A DNA stretch of 23,591 bases from CBDVBD01 sp965372135 (GTDB taxonomy: Bacteria; Electryoneota; RPQS01; CBDVBD01). Numbering within the stretch: position 1 is the first letter of the stretch; every line of letters begins with the position of its first letter. A program made the translations under genes and the position numbers. The stretch covers positions 1 to 23,591 of the forward strand of contig CBDVBD010000035.1 in the NCBI GenBank assembly GCA_965372135.1. Direction: 5' to 3'. Below are positions 7,284-15,703 of this stretch, piece after piece. Below the pieces are notes generated by a model. That model was not told where the DNA came from. It was given only the letters and a program-made list of their open reading frames with translations, and did not search any database.

Positions 7284-7979
7284 ATGACGGAAGATTTTGG
7301 ATCAACACCAGGGGTGGCGGAACGCAGCACCAGCGGGTTGTTGATCACATTCGAAGGGATCGATTTTGCCGGGAAGACGACCCAGATCGAGCTCCTGATC
7401 CGTGCGTTGGAAGATGCCGGTCATCAGGTGCTTCTGGTGCGGGAGCCTGGAGGGACGTTGATTTCCGAAAAGATTCGCCGGATATTATTGGATCCGTCCT
7501 GCAAGGAAATGTGTTCCCAAACCGAGTTGTTACTGTATTCCGCCAGTCGTGCGCAACTGGTTTCCGAAAAGGTCCTGCCGGCATTGGAAAAGGGTCAGGT
7601 GGTGATTTGCGACCGGTTCTACGATTCCTCGACCGCCTACCAAGGTTACGGCAGGGGATTGAATTTAGACGTGGTGGCGAAGTTGAACGCATTTGCCGCG
7701 TATGGGCTGGTGCCGGATGCCACGTTTTTCTTAGATTTGGAACCTGAAGCAGCTTCGGTGCGTCAAAAGGAAAGGGGGGAAGCCGAGGATCGGCTGGAAT
7801 CGGCATCCAAGGAATTCTTTCAGCGTGTGCGGAACGGGTACCTCCAAGTGGCGGACGATCGTACCCGCACGGTGATCAAGATGGATGCCAAAAGCGATCC
7901 CGACGTGCTACATCAACGGATTTGGAGTGAGGTCAAGCCTCTGATCGATACCCACCGTTTGAAGGTCAAATCGACCTGA
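7284..7979 (+). CDS. tmk: Thymidylate kinase
   Basis: Tmk phosphorylates dTMP to dTDP in the cytoplasm. The P-loop reads FEGIDFAGKTTQ (residues 23-34), the DR(Y/F) motif CDRFYDSSTAYQGYGRGL begins near residue 109, and the lid region near EDRLESASKEFFQRVRNGYL is typical. Phe28 replaces the more usual Gly in GxDGxGKT. The ATG at 7284 was chosen over the GTG at 7278 because AAGGAG at 7273-7278 overlaps the GTG but stands five bases from the ATG. The N-terminus carries about 16 extra residues before the kinase fold. It follows lgt by 42 bases and probably belongs to the rsmI-lgt-tmk transcription unit. Confidence 0.93.
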   Translation: MTEDFGSTPGVAERSTSGLLITFEGIDFAGKTTQIELLIRALEDAGHQVLLVREPGGTLISEKIRRILLDPSCKEMCSQTELLLYSASRAQLVSEKVLPALEKGQVVICDRFYDSSTAYQGYGRGLNLDVVAKLNAFAAYGLVPDATFFLDLEPEAASVRQKERGEAEDRLESASKEFFQRVRNGYLQVADDRTRTVIKMDAKSDPDVLHQRIWSEVKPLIDTHRLKVKST

Positions 7980-8133
7980 TGGGAGACGTTTAGACTTAGG
8001 CAATACTGTTAAGCGGGTGGTTATGTAAAAAGGACGTTTTTTGCGGTAGGTTTAGATAGATTACAGACAAGAATTATGTTAAGCATATTATGTAGCTGAG
8101 TTATGCAGGCGGATTGAGAAAGGATAGGAAATT

Positions 8134-9909
8134 ATGGCACCGGAAGACACCAAGGCTATGGTCAAGAGGGTATTTGGTAATGTGTATCTGAGACGGGAAC
8201 CGGGACAACCCATGATGCGGACACGATTTTGGGTGATGCTGGTTGCAGCGATTTCGATATTTACGATAACCCAATTCATGGTGAAAAAGGCGCCTGCCGA
8301 GGATGCTTATTCGGACATTCGGGAGAGCATCATCGTATTCGGCAGGGTGTACCAACAGATTGTGGGACAATATGTGGATACCATCGACCCGGAAGCGTTT
8401 GTCGAAGCCGGAATTGATGGGATGCTGAGGAGCTTAGATCCCTATACAGTGATGTTGGAGGATAACGACCGCGATAATTTGGATATCATCACCAAGGGAA
8501 AATATGGTGGTATAGGGATTCGGATCGGGGTTTTGAAGGATACATTGACGGTAATCAGTGCGATAGATGAGACTCCGGCGCAACGGTTGGGAATTCGTCC
8601 CGGAGACAGGATTATCACCATTGCCGATCAGGCAACGGACGGATTTAGTACGGATGAAGCCGCTGATTTGATGCGTGGGGTTCCCGGCACGGAAGTGACG
8701 TTACGCATTAAGCGGCCGGGTGTATCGAATCCAATTGAGTACACCATCATTCGGGAGGATATCCGGGTTAGAGATGTGACTTATGCGGAGATTATCGAAG
8801 ATGGAGTTGGGTATATAAAACTGTCGCAATTTACCCGGAATGCCGGAAATCAACTTCGGGAATCCTTGGAAGAGCTGAAGCGGCAGGGGATGACCGGGCT
8901 GATTTTAGACCTTCGGGGCAATCCCGGCGGGCTGCTTCCGGAAGCGGTCAGCGTGGCAGAAAATCTGCTGGAGACGGGACAATCGATTGTGGCAACCCGG
9001 GGGCGAAATCCGGAATCCAACGACGACAAGTTTGCGGTAGAGCCTTCAGTGATCGGAGATATTCCACTGGTGTTATTAGTGGATGGCGGCAGCGCTTCGG
9101 CATCGGAAATTGTGGCTGGCGCGGTTCAGGATCACGACCGGGGTGTGATCATGGGGAAGCCGACTTTCGGAAAAGGGCTGGTGCAGCGGGTGTATCCGCT
9201 GACTCATAATCGCAGCTTAAAGATTACTACTGCCAAGTATTTTACCCCGAGCGGCAGGTTAATTCAGAAGGTGGATTATTTCGATGATGACAGCGATATC
9301 ATTATCGGGGCGCCGACACCGAGCGAGGTTCCCGCCGACAACGGCTTGTACCGTACCGACAATGGTCGTCCGGTGGAAGGCGGCGGCGGGATTATCCCTG
9401 ATGTCGAAGTTGATAGAGAATTTTCAGAGCACTGGGGGGATGAGCTGCTGCGAGAGGGTGCGTTCTTCAGTTATGCCAACCAGTACTGCGGGAGTCATCC
9501 GGAATTACAGGACAACCCTGATCAGGTGGTGGTTGACGACCAGTTGGTGGAGGATTTCCGGGAATGGCTAAAGACGTCGAATGTGGAAATAACGCCGGAA
9601 GGTCAGTCCGAATTGGATGAGATCAAGTGGTTATTGGAGGATCGCGATCAACTGACAGAGTTCGAGAATGCGGTTCAGGAAATTCAGAATGCAATCGATT
9701 CCTGGCAGCGGGAAGGTTTCGATCGGGATCATGAATTTATTCGACAGCAGCTGACTCGAGAAATTCATGGGAATTTGGAAGGTACCAAGGGGCGGATCGA
9801 GGCGACCTTCGAATGGGATAATCAACTGCTGAAAGGATTGGCCATCCTTCGGGATAGTGAGTATTATACGGAAATCCTGTCCGGAGATGACCTGGCGAAT
9901 GCGGAATAG
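8134..9909 (+). CDS. ctpA: C-terminal processing peptidase (S41A), membrane-anchored
   Basis: A periplasmic serine protease that trims or degrades proteins from the C-terminus. The 591-residue protein has a single N-terminal membrane anchor (about residues 32-50), a helical region, a PDZ domain (about 120-192, starting YGGIGIRIG), and the S41 core with LRGNPGGLL. The catalytic Ser322 and Lys347 lie in GGSASASEI and GKPTFGKGLVQ, 25 residues apart as in E. coli Prc, and Asp333 is also in place. About 190 residues follow the core, with acidic helical character. The usual N-terminal signal is preceded by a 28-residue cytoplasmic stretch. The ATG at 8134 is preceded by AGGATAGGAAATT. A hairpin follows the stop codon by eight bases. 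Confidence 0.93.
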   Translation: MAPEDTKAMVKRVFGNVYLRREPGQPMMRTRFWVMLVAAISIFTITQFMVKKAPAEDAYSDIRESIIVFGRVYQQIVGQYVDTIDPEAFVEAGIDGMLRSLDPYTVMLEDNDRDNLDIITKGKYGGIGIRIGVLKDTLTVISAIDETPAQRLGIRPGDRIITIADQATDGFSTDEAADLMRGVPGTEVTLRIKRPGVSNPIEYTIIREDIRVRDVTYAEIIEDGVGYIKLSQFTRNAGNQLRESLEELKRQGMTGLILDLRGNPGGLLPEAVSVAENLLETGQSIVATRGRNPESNDDKFAVEPSVIGDIPLVLLVDGGSASASEIVAGAVQDHDRGVIMGKPTFGKGLVQRVYPLTHNRSLKITTAKYFTPSGRLIQKVDYFDDDSDIIIGAPTPSEVPADNGLYRTDNGRPVEGGGGIIPDVEVDREFSEHWGDELLREGAFFSYANQYCGSHPELQDNPDQVVVDDQLVEDFREWLKTSNVEITPEGQSELDEIKWLLEDRDQLTEFENAVQEIQNAIDSWQREGFDRDHEFIRQQLTREIHGNLEGTKGRIEATFEWDNQLLKGLAILRDSEYYTEILSGDDLANAE

Positions 9910-9917
9910 ATATAAGT

Positions 9918-9940
9918 GTCAGGATCACAGGGATCCTGAC
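9918..9940 (+). terminator. Hairpin after ctpA
   Basis: GTCAGGATC and GATCCTGAC form a perfect nine-base-pair stem with a five-base loop. It begins eight bases after the ctpA stop codon. There is no T tract, so it may be a repeat element or RNA-end hairpin rather than a classical terminator. Confidence 0.45.
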
Positions 9941-9952
9941 CTACTCAACTAT

Positions 9953-10010
9953 GCCCCCCATCTAATCTCCCCGGGAATCCACCAGTAGGCGGACAAGCCG
10001 GGGGGAGATC
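9953..10010. repeat. C/G-tract palindromic intergenic repeat, copy 2
   Basis: ATCTCCCCGG and CCGGGGGGAGAT are inverted arms (two unpaired G) around a spacer of about 23 bases. The left part (CCCCCCATCTAATCTCCCC, then GGGAATCC) lines up with 34-60, so this is a longer-loop version of the element at 33-71. It lies just upstream of the TauE/SafE gene. Confidence 0.5.
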
Positions 10011-10049
10011 AGGCTGGATTGTTCGGCGGTACGTAAGGAGTTACTACTT

Positions 10050-10835
10050 ACGTTATTACTGATTGTTGCAGGACTATTTGCCGGCGTATGTGCCGGTTAT
10101 ATGGGGATTGGAGGCGGGATTATCTTGAATCCAATCCTCTTTTTGTATTTCGCGGGGCGCACCGGTAGTGCCGATTCGGTACACGTGGCATTGGGTACCA
10201 GCTTAGCGGTGGCGGTGTTCACCACCACATCCAGCACCATCGGACATGGGATCCGGGATCGGTGGCGACCCAGCGCAATTCCGTGGCTGGTATTGGGAGT
10301 GCTGGTGGCGTCGTATCCGGGATCTTGGTTAGCGTCGGTGCTGCCGGGGATCGTGTTAAAGCGGATGTTTGCGGTGCTGCTTCTGGTGGGGGCATATCGA
10401 TTAATCCGGGGGAATTCGAAATCGGAAAATAACGATCCCATCCGGTCACCTTTGCTATTATTTATCACCGGTGCAGCGGCTGGGGTTGTCGGGGCATTGA
10501 TGGGGGTTGGCGGGGGAATTGTAATGGTGCCGATAATGATCGGAGTGCTGTATTTCCCAGCCAGAGTGACGGCTGGAACCTCATCCGCAGTGGCAATTGC
10601 TGTGGCGACGTTGGGGGCGTTGGGGTATATAATTCACGGTTCCGGAGTGGCTGGGATGCCGGACGGTTTTTGGGGATACGTGCATCCCGAAACCGCACTG
10701 TTCCTGGCGATCGGGACGGTGCCGGGAGCACAATTGGGGGCATATTTGAACCGGAAATGGGGAAGCACGGCTTTTCGGATACTGTTTTCTATCGTATTGA
10801 TATTAGTGGCTTTAAAGTTGATGGTTTTCGGTTAG
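10050..10835 (+). CDS. TauE/SafE (DUF81) family membrane permease, apparent ACG start
   Basis: A 261-residue integral membrane protein of the TauE/SafE family, whose members export sulfite, sulfoacetate or similar small anions; the substrate cannot be told here. The two homologous halves each carry the family motif: GIGGGIILNPIL near residue 19 and GVGGGIVMVPIM near 154. The first ATG in frame (10101) falls just before the first motif and would delete the first membrane helix. Reading upstream from it, the frame encodes LLLIVAGLFAGVCAGY, exactly the expected helix, with no ATG, GTG or TTG back to the stop at 9963. An ACG at 10050 lies nine bases after AAGGAG. It is either a rare start codon or a T-to-C change or sequence error in an original ATG. 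Confidence 0.85.
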   Translation, partial: TLLLIVAGLFAGVCAGYMGIGGGIILNPILFLYFAGRTGSADSVHVALGTSLAVAVFTTTSSTIGHGIRDRWRPSAIPWLVLGVLVASYPGSWLASVLPGIVLKRMFAVLLLVGAYRLIRGNSKSENNDPIRSPLLLFITGAAAGVVGALMGVGGGIVMVPIMIGVLYFPARVTAGTSSAVAIAVATLGALGYIIHGSGVAGMPDGFWGYVHPETALFLAIGTVPGAQLGAYLNRKWGSTAFRILFSIVLILVALKLMVFG

Positions 10836-10874
10836 TTTCCTTCGATTACCAATCCTTTCCCCTGAATATTACGT

Positions 10875-11558
10875 ATGTCTCATTCCTCACTTTTTGACCT
10901 GACACGTATTCATTTGATCACGGATTTTGACGGGACGATCACCGATCGGGATACTCTGGAATTCCTGTTAGACCGGTACGGGTCCCCGGAATGGGTGGCA
11001 ATCGAAAATCAAGTGGAGCAGGACAAGATTTCCGTGGATGAGGCATTCCAACAGCAGATGGCTCTGATGCGGGTGTCGATGGAGGAAGCACGTGCAACCC
11101 TGGATGGGGGAATCATGGTGGATAGGACTTTTAAAGATTGTACCGAAGCGATTATCCATGCCGGGGGTCGGGTGTCGATTGTCAGCGCCGGATTTCGGGA
11201 AATTATAGAGTATATGCTGCGGGACAAGATTCCTGATGGTGTAGCGGTTCATGCCAACAGCTTGGAAGTTACTGATGGGCGTTGGAGGGTAATTCCGTCA
11301 CCGTCTCCCAAGATCCGGGGATTGTGTACCCATTGCAAGCGGTACTGGGTAGAACAGGCGAAAGCGGCGGGGGATTTTGTGGTATATGCCGGGAATGGAT
11401 ACACCGATCGCTGCCCGGCGGAAGCGGCGCATAGGGTATACGCCCGTGATGTGTTGTGGGACCATCGGATACGATTGGGACTGGATACCGAACGGTTGAC
11501 CGATTTCGCCGAATTGTGGCAGGATTTGGTTCATTGCTCATTGGGGGGACAAGTATGA
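10875..11558 (+). CDS. HAD-IB family phosphatase, MtnX-like
   Basis: A 227-residue haloacid-dehalogenase phosphatase. Motif I is TDFDGTITDRD with nucleophile Asp17 and Asp19. Motif II is the Ser in SIVSAGF near residue 103, and motif IV is AGNGYTDRCPA near residue 172. The order resembles MtnX (2-hydroxy-3-keto-5-methylthiopentenyl-1-phosphate phosphatase of methionine salvage) and related PSP-like enzymes. A CxxC pair (Cys151, Cys154) sits in the second half. No other methionine-salvage gene is nearby, so the substrate is open. There is no clear ribosome-binding site. Its TGA overlaps the ATG of the next gene (ATGA), so the two are translationally coupled and probably act together. Confidence 0.75.
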   Translation: MSHSSLFDLTRIHLITDFDGTITDRDTLEFLLDRYGSPEWVAIENQVEQDKISVDEAFQQQMALMRVSMEEARATLDGGIMVDRTFKDCTEAIIHAGGRVSIVSAGFREIIEYMLRDKIPDGVAVHANSLEVTDGRWRVIPSPSPKIRGLCTHCKRYWVEQAKAAGDFVVYAGNGYTDRCPAEAAHRVYARDVLWDHRIRLGLDTERLTDFAELWQDLVHCSLGGQV

Positions 11559-13729
11559 GGCAGCGACACCAGGCAGGTTCTGGGATTATGCGGTTCTTGA
11601 TAACCAGCGCCGTGGTTGGAGCTAGTGTATTCATGGGGTTGTGGTTATTGTGCTTACTGATGGCGTCGGGATTCTCGGTGATGGGTGTGGAAGCCCGGGA
11701 GATCGCTCAGGTAGTGTTCCGGGAATTTTTGGGAACGGTAATCTGGGGACAGGTCAGAATTTTAGCGGCTTATGTATTTCTCGGTGCGGTGTTCGGGCTG
11801 TTGGGCGGTGTGATATTCCTGGGGATATTCCGGAGACCGGGACAACCGGTGTCAAGGTGGTGGGCGGTGCCTGCAGGTATGGTTTTCAGCGTGGTGGCGG
11901 AATCGTTAGTGTTGATATGGTCGATGCGATATACCCCTCAGTTGTTTGCCGATGTTTTCTATTTGCCGGGGGGATGGATGCGGCAGTTGATGGTTACGGT
12001 GACCGACCATATTCCCGGTTGGGTGGCGCCTTTGGCTCTGTTAGGGCTGGTGATTTTGGCTGTGATCTCAATTGTTTTAGTGACGATTAGATGGGCATTA
12101 CACCACAGGCAATGGGGCGGTTGGGCTGTGACCGGGGTGGTTGGATTATCGCTAATGACTGTGATGTGGCTGATGACGGTTGGATGGCGATCAGTACCAG
12201 CGGATGTTCCGGGGATTATCGTGCTGGCGTCGGATTCGTTTCGTTTCGACCATTTCAGCGGAGCCGGATACCACCGACAAACCACGCCGACCATCGATTC
12301 ACTGATGCAGCAGGGCACGGTGTTTACCAATGCCATCACCCCGCTTCCCAGGACGTTTCCCGCCTGGTTGTCCTATTTAACCGGCACCTATCCGCACACA
12401 CACGAGGTGCGGCATATGTTCCCCACTATTGACGACCGGGAAAATATTCCGCTTGCAGTGCCGGATATTCTGGGCGATAACGGCTGGCACAGCGCTGTGA
12501 TCACCGATTTCGCCGGGGATATTTTTTCGCGGATCGATTTAGGATTCCGGACGGTCAAGGCGCCGGAATTTACCTTTGTGACATTGATCAAAATGCGCAG
12601 CTTGGAAATCCACTGGGCGCTGCTGCCGTATGCCAATACTCGCTTCGGGCGGAAAGTGTTTCCTGTCATGCGGGAGTTCGCTCATGCCGGCTATCCGGAA
12701 TTCCTGGGGGCGGAAGCGCGGCGGTATATCCGAGCACGGGCACGGAAGCAGGAGCCGTTTTTCCTGTTGGTGTTTTTCTCCGCCAATCATTTCCCCTATT
12801 CTGCCCCGGACCCGTATTACCGGATGTTCACCGATCCAGAGTATGATGGCGATTTCAAGTACCACAAACCCAACCTGCTGAAAGCCGGGGAGGATTTAAC
12901 ATCGGAAGACATTGAGCATATATTGGCGTTGTATGACGGTGCGGTTCGGTCGGTGGATGAGGAAATCCGAAAGGTTTTAGCTACTCTTCGGAATACCGGA
13001 AGGGATCAGAACACCTGGATTGTGATTACAGCGGATCATGGGGAAAATCTCTACGAAGGGGAAATGGGGATTGGTCATGGGGAACATTTACGGGGACGGA
13101 ATGTGGTCAGGGTTCCTTTGATAATCGTGCCGCCATCGGGGTGGGAACCGGTGGCTGATCAGGTGGATGTGCCGGTAAGCGGCATAGATATTGCCCCTTC
13201 TATTTTAGAAATGGCTGGGGAACCGGGAAACTCCGGTATGGCGGGATTAAGCCTGCTGCCGTTAATGCAATCTGACGACACCGCTGTGCAAAATTTTCGC
13301 ACTCGACCGGTGTTCAGTGAGACCGGATTGTGGTTTGCGGATTGGACGGAAGGATTTTACCAGCATCAGCGGGTGGTGTATCCAGATATATCTAAGTTAA
13401 GCCGATTGGATCCATTTCATCGATTCCAGATCGTCCTGAAAGGGGAAACTGCGGATTTGATGGAGGCGGCAAAGCATCGGATGGTGCTGATGGACAGCTT
13501 GAAACTTGTGATGATTCCCACCAGGAACGGGGTATTGGAGGAGGGATATGTGTTGGGACCCGATGGGGTGGAACTTCCGATGGATCCGTCGAATCCAATG
13601 TTTCAACCCTTGCGCGATGCGTTGGTGTCGGAATTAACCGTCAATGGAGACTTCGAGACTATGGGGGATTATTTTGTTCCAACCGGTTGGCATTGGCGTC
13701 TAAACCGGCGGGTGACCATGGAAAGATAG
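11555..13729 (+). CDS. Membrane-anchored alkaline-phosphatase/sulfatase superfamily protein with Thr nucleophile
   Basis: The 724-residue protein has about five N-terminal membrane helices (roughly residues 10-215) followed by an extracytoplasmic hydrolase domain. Metal-site elements are visible: Asp227 in VLASDSFRFDH, Asp494-His495 in TADHGEN, and His508 in GIGHGEHLRG. In sulfatases the formylglycine precursor lies in CxPSRxxLLTG. Here the aligned stretch is TFPAWLSYLTG, so the nucleophile position is Thr267 and the motif Arg is Trp. That points to a phosphatase or phosphotransferase rather than a sulfatase, like the layout of lipid-headgroup or LtaS-type transferases. The ATG at 11555 was chosen over in-frame 11456 because it follows a G-rich ribosome-binding site and overlaps the previous stop as ATGA. 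The last about 150 residues are outside the core and unrecognised. Confidence 0.8.
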   Translation: MRQRHQAGSGIMRFLITSAVVGASVFMGLWLLCLLMASGFSVMGVEAREIAQVVFREFLGTVIWGQVRILAAYVFLGAVFGLLGGVIFLGIFRRPGQPVSRWWAVPAGMVFSVVAESLVLIWSMRYTPQLFADVFYLPGGWMRQLMVTVTDHIPGWVAPLALLGLVILAVISIVLVTIRWALHHRQWGGWAVTGVVGLSLMTVMWLMTVGWRSVPADVPGIIVLASDSFRFDHFSGAGYHRQTTPTIDSLMQQGTVFTNAITPLPRTFPAWLSYLTGTYPHTHEVRHMFPTIDDRENIPLAVPDILGDNGWHSAVITDFAGDIFSRIDLGFRTVKAPEFTFVTLIKMRSLEIHWALLPYANTRFGRKVFPVMREFAHAGYPEFLGAEARRYIRARARKQEPFFLLVFFSANHFPYSAPDPYYRMFTDPEYDGDFKYHKPNLLKAGEDLTSEDIEHILALYDGAVRSVDEEIRKVLATLRNTGRDQNTWIVITADHGENLYEGEMGIGHGEHLRGRNVVRVPLIIVPPSGWEPVADQVDVPVSGIDIAPSILEMAGEPGNSGMAGLSLLPLMQSDDTAVQNFRTRPVFSETGLWFADWTEGFYQHQRVVYPDISKLSRLDPFHRFQIVLKGETADLMEAAKHRMVLMDSLKLVMIPTRNGVLEEGYVLGPDGVELPMDPSNPMFQPLRDALVSELTVNGDFETMGDYFVPTGWHWRLNRRVTMER

Positions 13730-13812
13730 TCCGGGGTATCAGATATTGGGAACCTTAGGTGGGGGGAATCGGTACATTAGTAGTAATATTCGGTTGAATA
13801 CAGGCAATAGAC

Positions 13813-14226
13813 ATGGAAGAACAAGGCGTAGTCATCGCCCGGCAGGGGCATCAGGTGGTAGTGCAGGTGGCGGAGTCGGAAAGCTGCAGCCACTGCAGCG
13901 CCAAAGGATTTTGTATCACGACCGGGGATGGCTCGGTACGGATTTCGGCGGATGATACGCTGGGCGCGAAGGAAGGGGATTTAGTAACGGTGACGCTGGG
14001 GGAAGGCAGGAAGATCGCGGGGACAGCGATTGTATTCCTGACGCCGCTGGCTGGATTGTTTTTAGGACTATTCATAGGAATCGTTCTATTCGGGCAGTCC
14101 GGTGGGGTGTTAGGAGCATTAGCAGGCTTTGTGGTGGGATTGGTGGCGCTATGGGCGCTGGATCGATATTTCAGCCGCCGTACCACCTTTCGACCCAAGG
14201 TGACTTCCATTCATCAAATCAGTTAG
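13813..14226 (+). CDS. rseC: RseC/MucC family (SoxR-reducing/sigma-E regulator) membrane protein
   Basis: The 137-residue protein begins MEEQGVVIARQGHQVVVQV, the usual RseC opening. It has the cysteine cluster CSHCSAKGFC (Cys25, Cys28, Cys34), a beta-rich cytoplasmic part, and two membrane helices (about 76-96 and 98-118). In other bacteria the family is linked to electron transfer to SoxR or to sigma-E control and is often beside rnf genes. Here it stands between a phosphatase-like gene and a lipoprotein gene, with no rnf, so the role is open. It has only a weak upstream CAGG as a ribosome-binding site. Confidence 0.85.
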   Translation: MEEQGVVIARQGHQVVVQVAESESCSHCSAKGFCITTGDGSVRISADDTLGAKEGDLVTVTLGEGRKIAGTAIVFLTPLAGLFLGLFIGIVLFGQSGGVLGALAGFVVGLVALWALDRYFSRRTTFRPKVTSIHQIS

Positions 14227-14253
14227 TAACACCTTAGATATAGAAGGAAACGG

Positions 14254-14273
14254 GTGCATCCCGAGGGGTGCAC
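14254..14273. repeat. Hairpin between rseC and the lipoprotein gene
   Basis: GTGCA-t-CCC and GGGTGCAC pair around a GAG loop with one bulged T. It lies 27 bases past the rseC stop and 10 bases before the AAGGAGG ribosome-binding site of the next gene. It may be a palindromic repeat or a 3'-end hairpin. It covers an upstream in-frame GTG, which makes that GTG an unlikely start. Confidence 0.35.
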
Positions 14274-14295
14274 GATAAGCAGAAGGAGGCAGATT

Positions 14296-15303
14296 GTGAA
14301 AGCAGCATTGATTTTAGCGGCAGCTATCACGGTAATAGTGATGGTCGGCTGCGGGGAACGGAATTCACCGTTTCAACCGTCCCAAATTTATCGTTTGATG
14401 AGCGAAATACAGACACTGGGTTGGGCGCAGGATGTGACGGTGTTGAATGATACCGCTTACGTAGCAGATAATATGGGTGGTATTGCAGTGGTTGACATCA
14501 GAGATGCAGCTAATCCTATCTACCTGGAAAGTTGGCCTGGTGAATTTAATGTGAAGCGGATAATAGCAGCACCGATTAACAGGCTATTAATAACTTACGA
14601 ATATGTCCCCCCATTTGGAGGTGTTAAGATATACTCTATAGACAGTAAGCAAAAGGTGGGGGAATGTTTTGATGCTGGAATTAGAGATATGGGAGTCCTG
14701 GAAGAGGTCGATAATATATGGGTGTTAGACACAGAAAACCCGGAAGGATTCCGAGGGAATTTACTACATAATTACGGGGGGGCTTGGTTTACTGATTATG
14801 CTATAATTCCGGTATTACCTCCGATTGGGGAATTCAGAGGAATGGATATTACGGAAGATACTGTGGTTTTTGCTTGTTTGGACGAACGTGGAATAATCGC
14901 TTTAGCACCCGATTTAATGCAGACGACAAACCCTGTGGATTCGATCGGATGGGTGGAAACGCCTGGTGCGGCGTACGACGTGGTGTACCAGGACGGGTAT
15001 TTGTTTGTGGCGGATTACTTTGGGGGATTGGTGGTGATCGACGCCGCTGATCCTACTAATATGACGTTGGTGGCGCAGGTGATTCCCCGGGGTGCGGATC
15101 GGTGCGAAAAGGTGATCGTGGATGGTGCGTATGCGGTGCTAATGGATCGGTATGACGGGTTGTTCATATTCGATGTGTCGGATCCCACATCACCCGTCAT
15201 TCTCGAACAAATTGCTCTGCCGGAACCGCGGGGGATGACGTTTTCCGGGGGGAGATTATTGGTGGCGGATGAATCCAGGGGATTAATGATTTTTCAGATG
15301 TAA
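14296..15303 (+). CDS. Lipoprotein with LVIVD-type beta-propeller repeats
   Basis: A 335-residue exported lipoprotein. The signal peptide is MKAALILAAAITVIVMVGC with the lipidated cysteine at residue 19, matching a Met-Val-Gly-Cys lipobox. The mature part holds repeated units of the pattern xVxVxxxxAYVADxxGGxxVVDIxDxxNP, seen near residues 47, 220 and 265, with a last partial one (GRLLVADESRGLMIF) at the C-terminus. These are LVIVD repeats, which form beta-propellers on cell surfaces; no ligand can be deduced. The GTG start at 14296 was chosen because AAGGAGG precedes it by six bases and because it places the signal peptide correctly; the longer frame from 14254 would add a basic stretch in front. 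The terminator at 15463-15495 lies 160 bases downstream. Confidence 0.85.
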   Translation: MKAALILAAAITVIVMVGCGERNSPFQPSQIYRLMSEIQTLGWAQDVTVLNDTAYVADNMGGIAVVDIRDAANPIYLESWPGEFNVKRIIAAPINRLLITYEYVPPFGGVKIYSIDSKQKVGECFDAGIRDMGVLEEVDNIWVLDTENPEGFRGNLLHNYGGAWFTDYAIIPVLPPIGEFRGMDITEDTVVFACLDERGIIALAPDLMQTTNPVDSIGWVETPGAAYDVVYQDGYLFVADYFGGLVVIDAADPTNMTLVAQVIPRGADRCEKVIVDGAYAVLMDRYDGLFIFDVSDPTSPVILEQIALPEPRGMTFSGGRLLVADESRGLMIFQM

Positions 15304-15462
15304 GAATCGATCTCCGTGCCGTCACAGTTACGTGAATTTAGTATATACTTTCCACTAAAGCAGTGTGAAATCCTGACGCTGCAACTAATACTGTTTTCTC
15401 TTCATTGGTAGGAGCAAGAAGTAAATTCAAAAGTCGTCTAATTCGCCCCACACTGTAATTTT

Positions 15463-15495
15463 AACCCACTGATTTTCGGTGGGTTTTGTTGTTTT
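15463..15495 (+). terminator. Rho-independent terminator
   Basis: AACCCAC and GTGGGTT form a seven-base-pair stem around a nine-base loop (15463-15469 with 15479-15485). It is followed by TTTGTTGTTTTC, a T-rich tail. It would end transcription from the lipoprotein gene or the upstream run. Confidence 0.75.
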
Positions 15496-15561
15496 CGGGG
15501 TTATTGTGTAACATAAATCGAGCGTCGATTTCGCCAAAAATTGTTATGATAAAGATTTCAC

Positions 15562-15590
15562 TTGATTTTGTGCAAAAAAATAGTTACTAT
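15562..15590 (+). promoter_or_regulatory. Candidate promoter of the giant secreted protein gene
   Basis: TTGATT and TACTAT are separated by 17 bases including a seven-A run. It lies just after the terminator and would leave a leader of about 230 bases. The match is reasonable but the region is AT-rich, so chance hits are likely. Confidence 0.3.
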
Positions 15591-15670
15591 ATTAATGTGG
15601 ATGAGAATATGCCTATATAATCTTCTCAGAGTCCAATATCATCTCTGTCGATTCTATTTGCGAAATAATT

Positions 15671-15703
15671 CACAACAAGTAGCGCTGGACGCCGATTGTT
15701 GTG
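15671..15703 (+). promoter_or_regulatory. Nested hairpin in the leader of the giant gene
   Basis: CACAACAA (15671-15678) pairs perfectly with TTGTTGTG (15696-15703), and an inner GCG-CTGGA-CGC pairs within the loop, separated by three-base internal loops on each side (GTA and CGA). This gives an 11-pair nested structure ending 123 bases before the start codon. Its role is unknown. Confidence 0.35.

Noticed and set aside
7284..7400. Phe in the thymidylate kinase P-loop (GIDFAGKTTQ)
   Set aside because: The change is at a variable position of the loop; all essential GK(T/S) residues are present and similar loops seem to occur in other bacterial kinases, so it is not treated as a defect.
11456..11554. 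A longer start for the sulfatase-like protein at 11456
   Set aside because: It would overlap the HAD gene by about 100 bases and lacks a ribosome-binding site; the ATG at 11555 has a G-rich site, an ATGA junction and the first membrane helix close behind.
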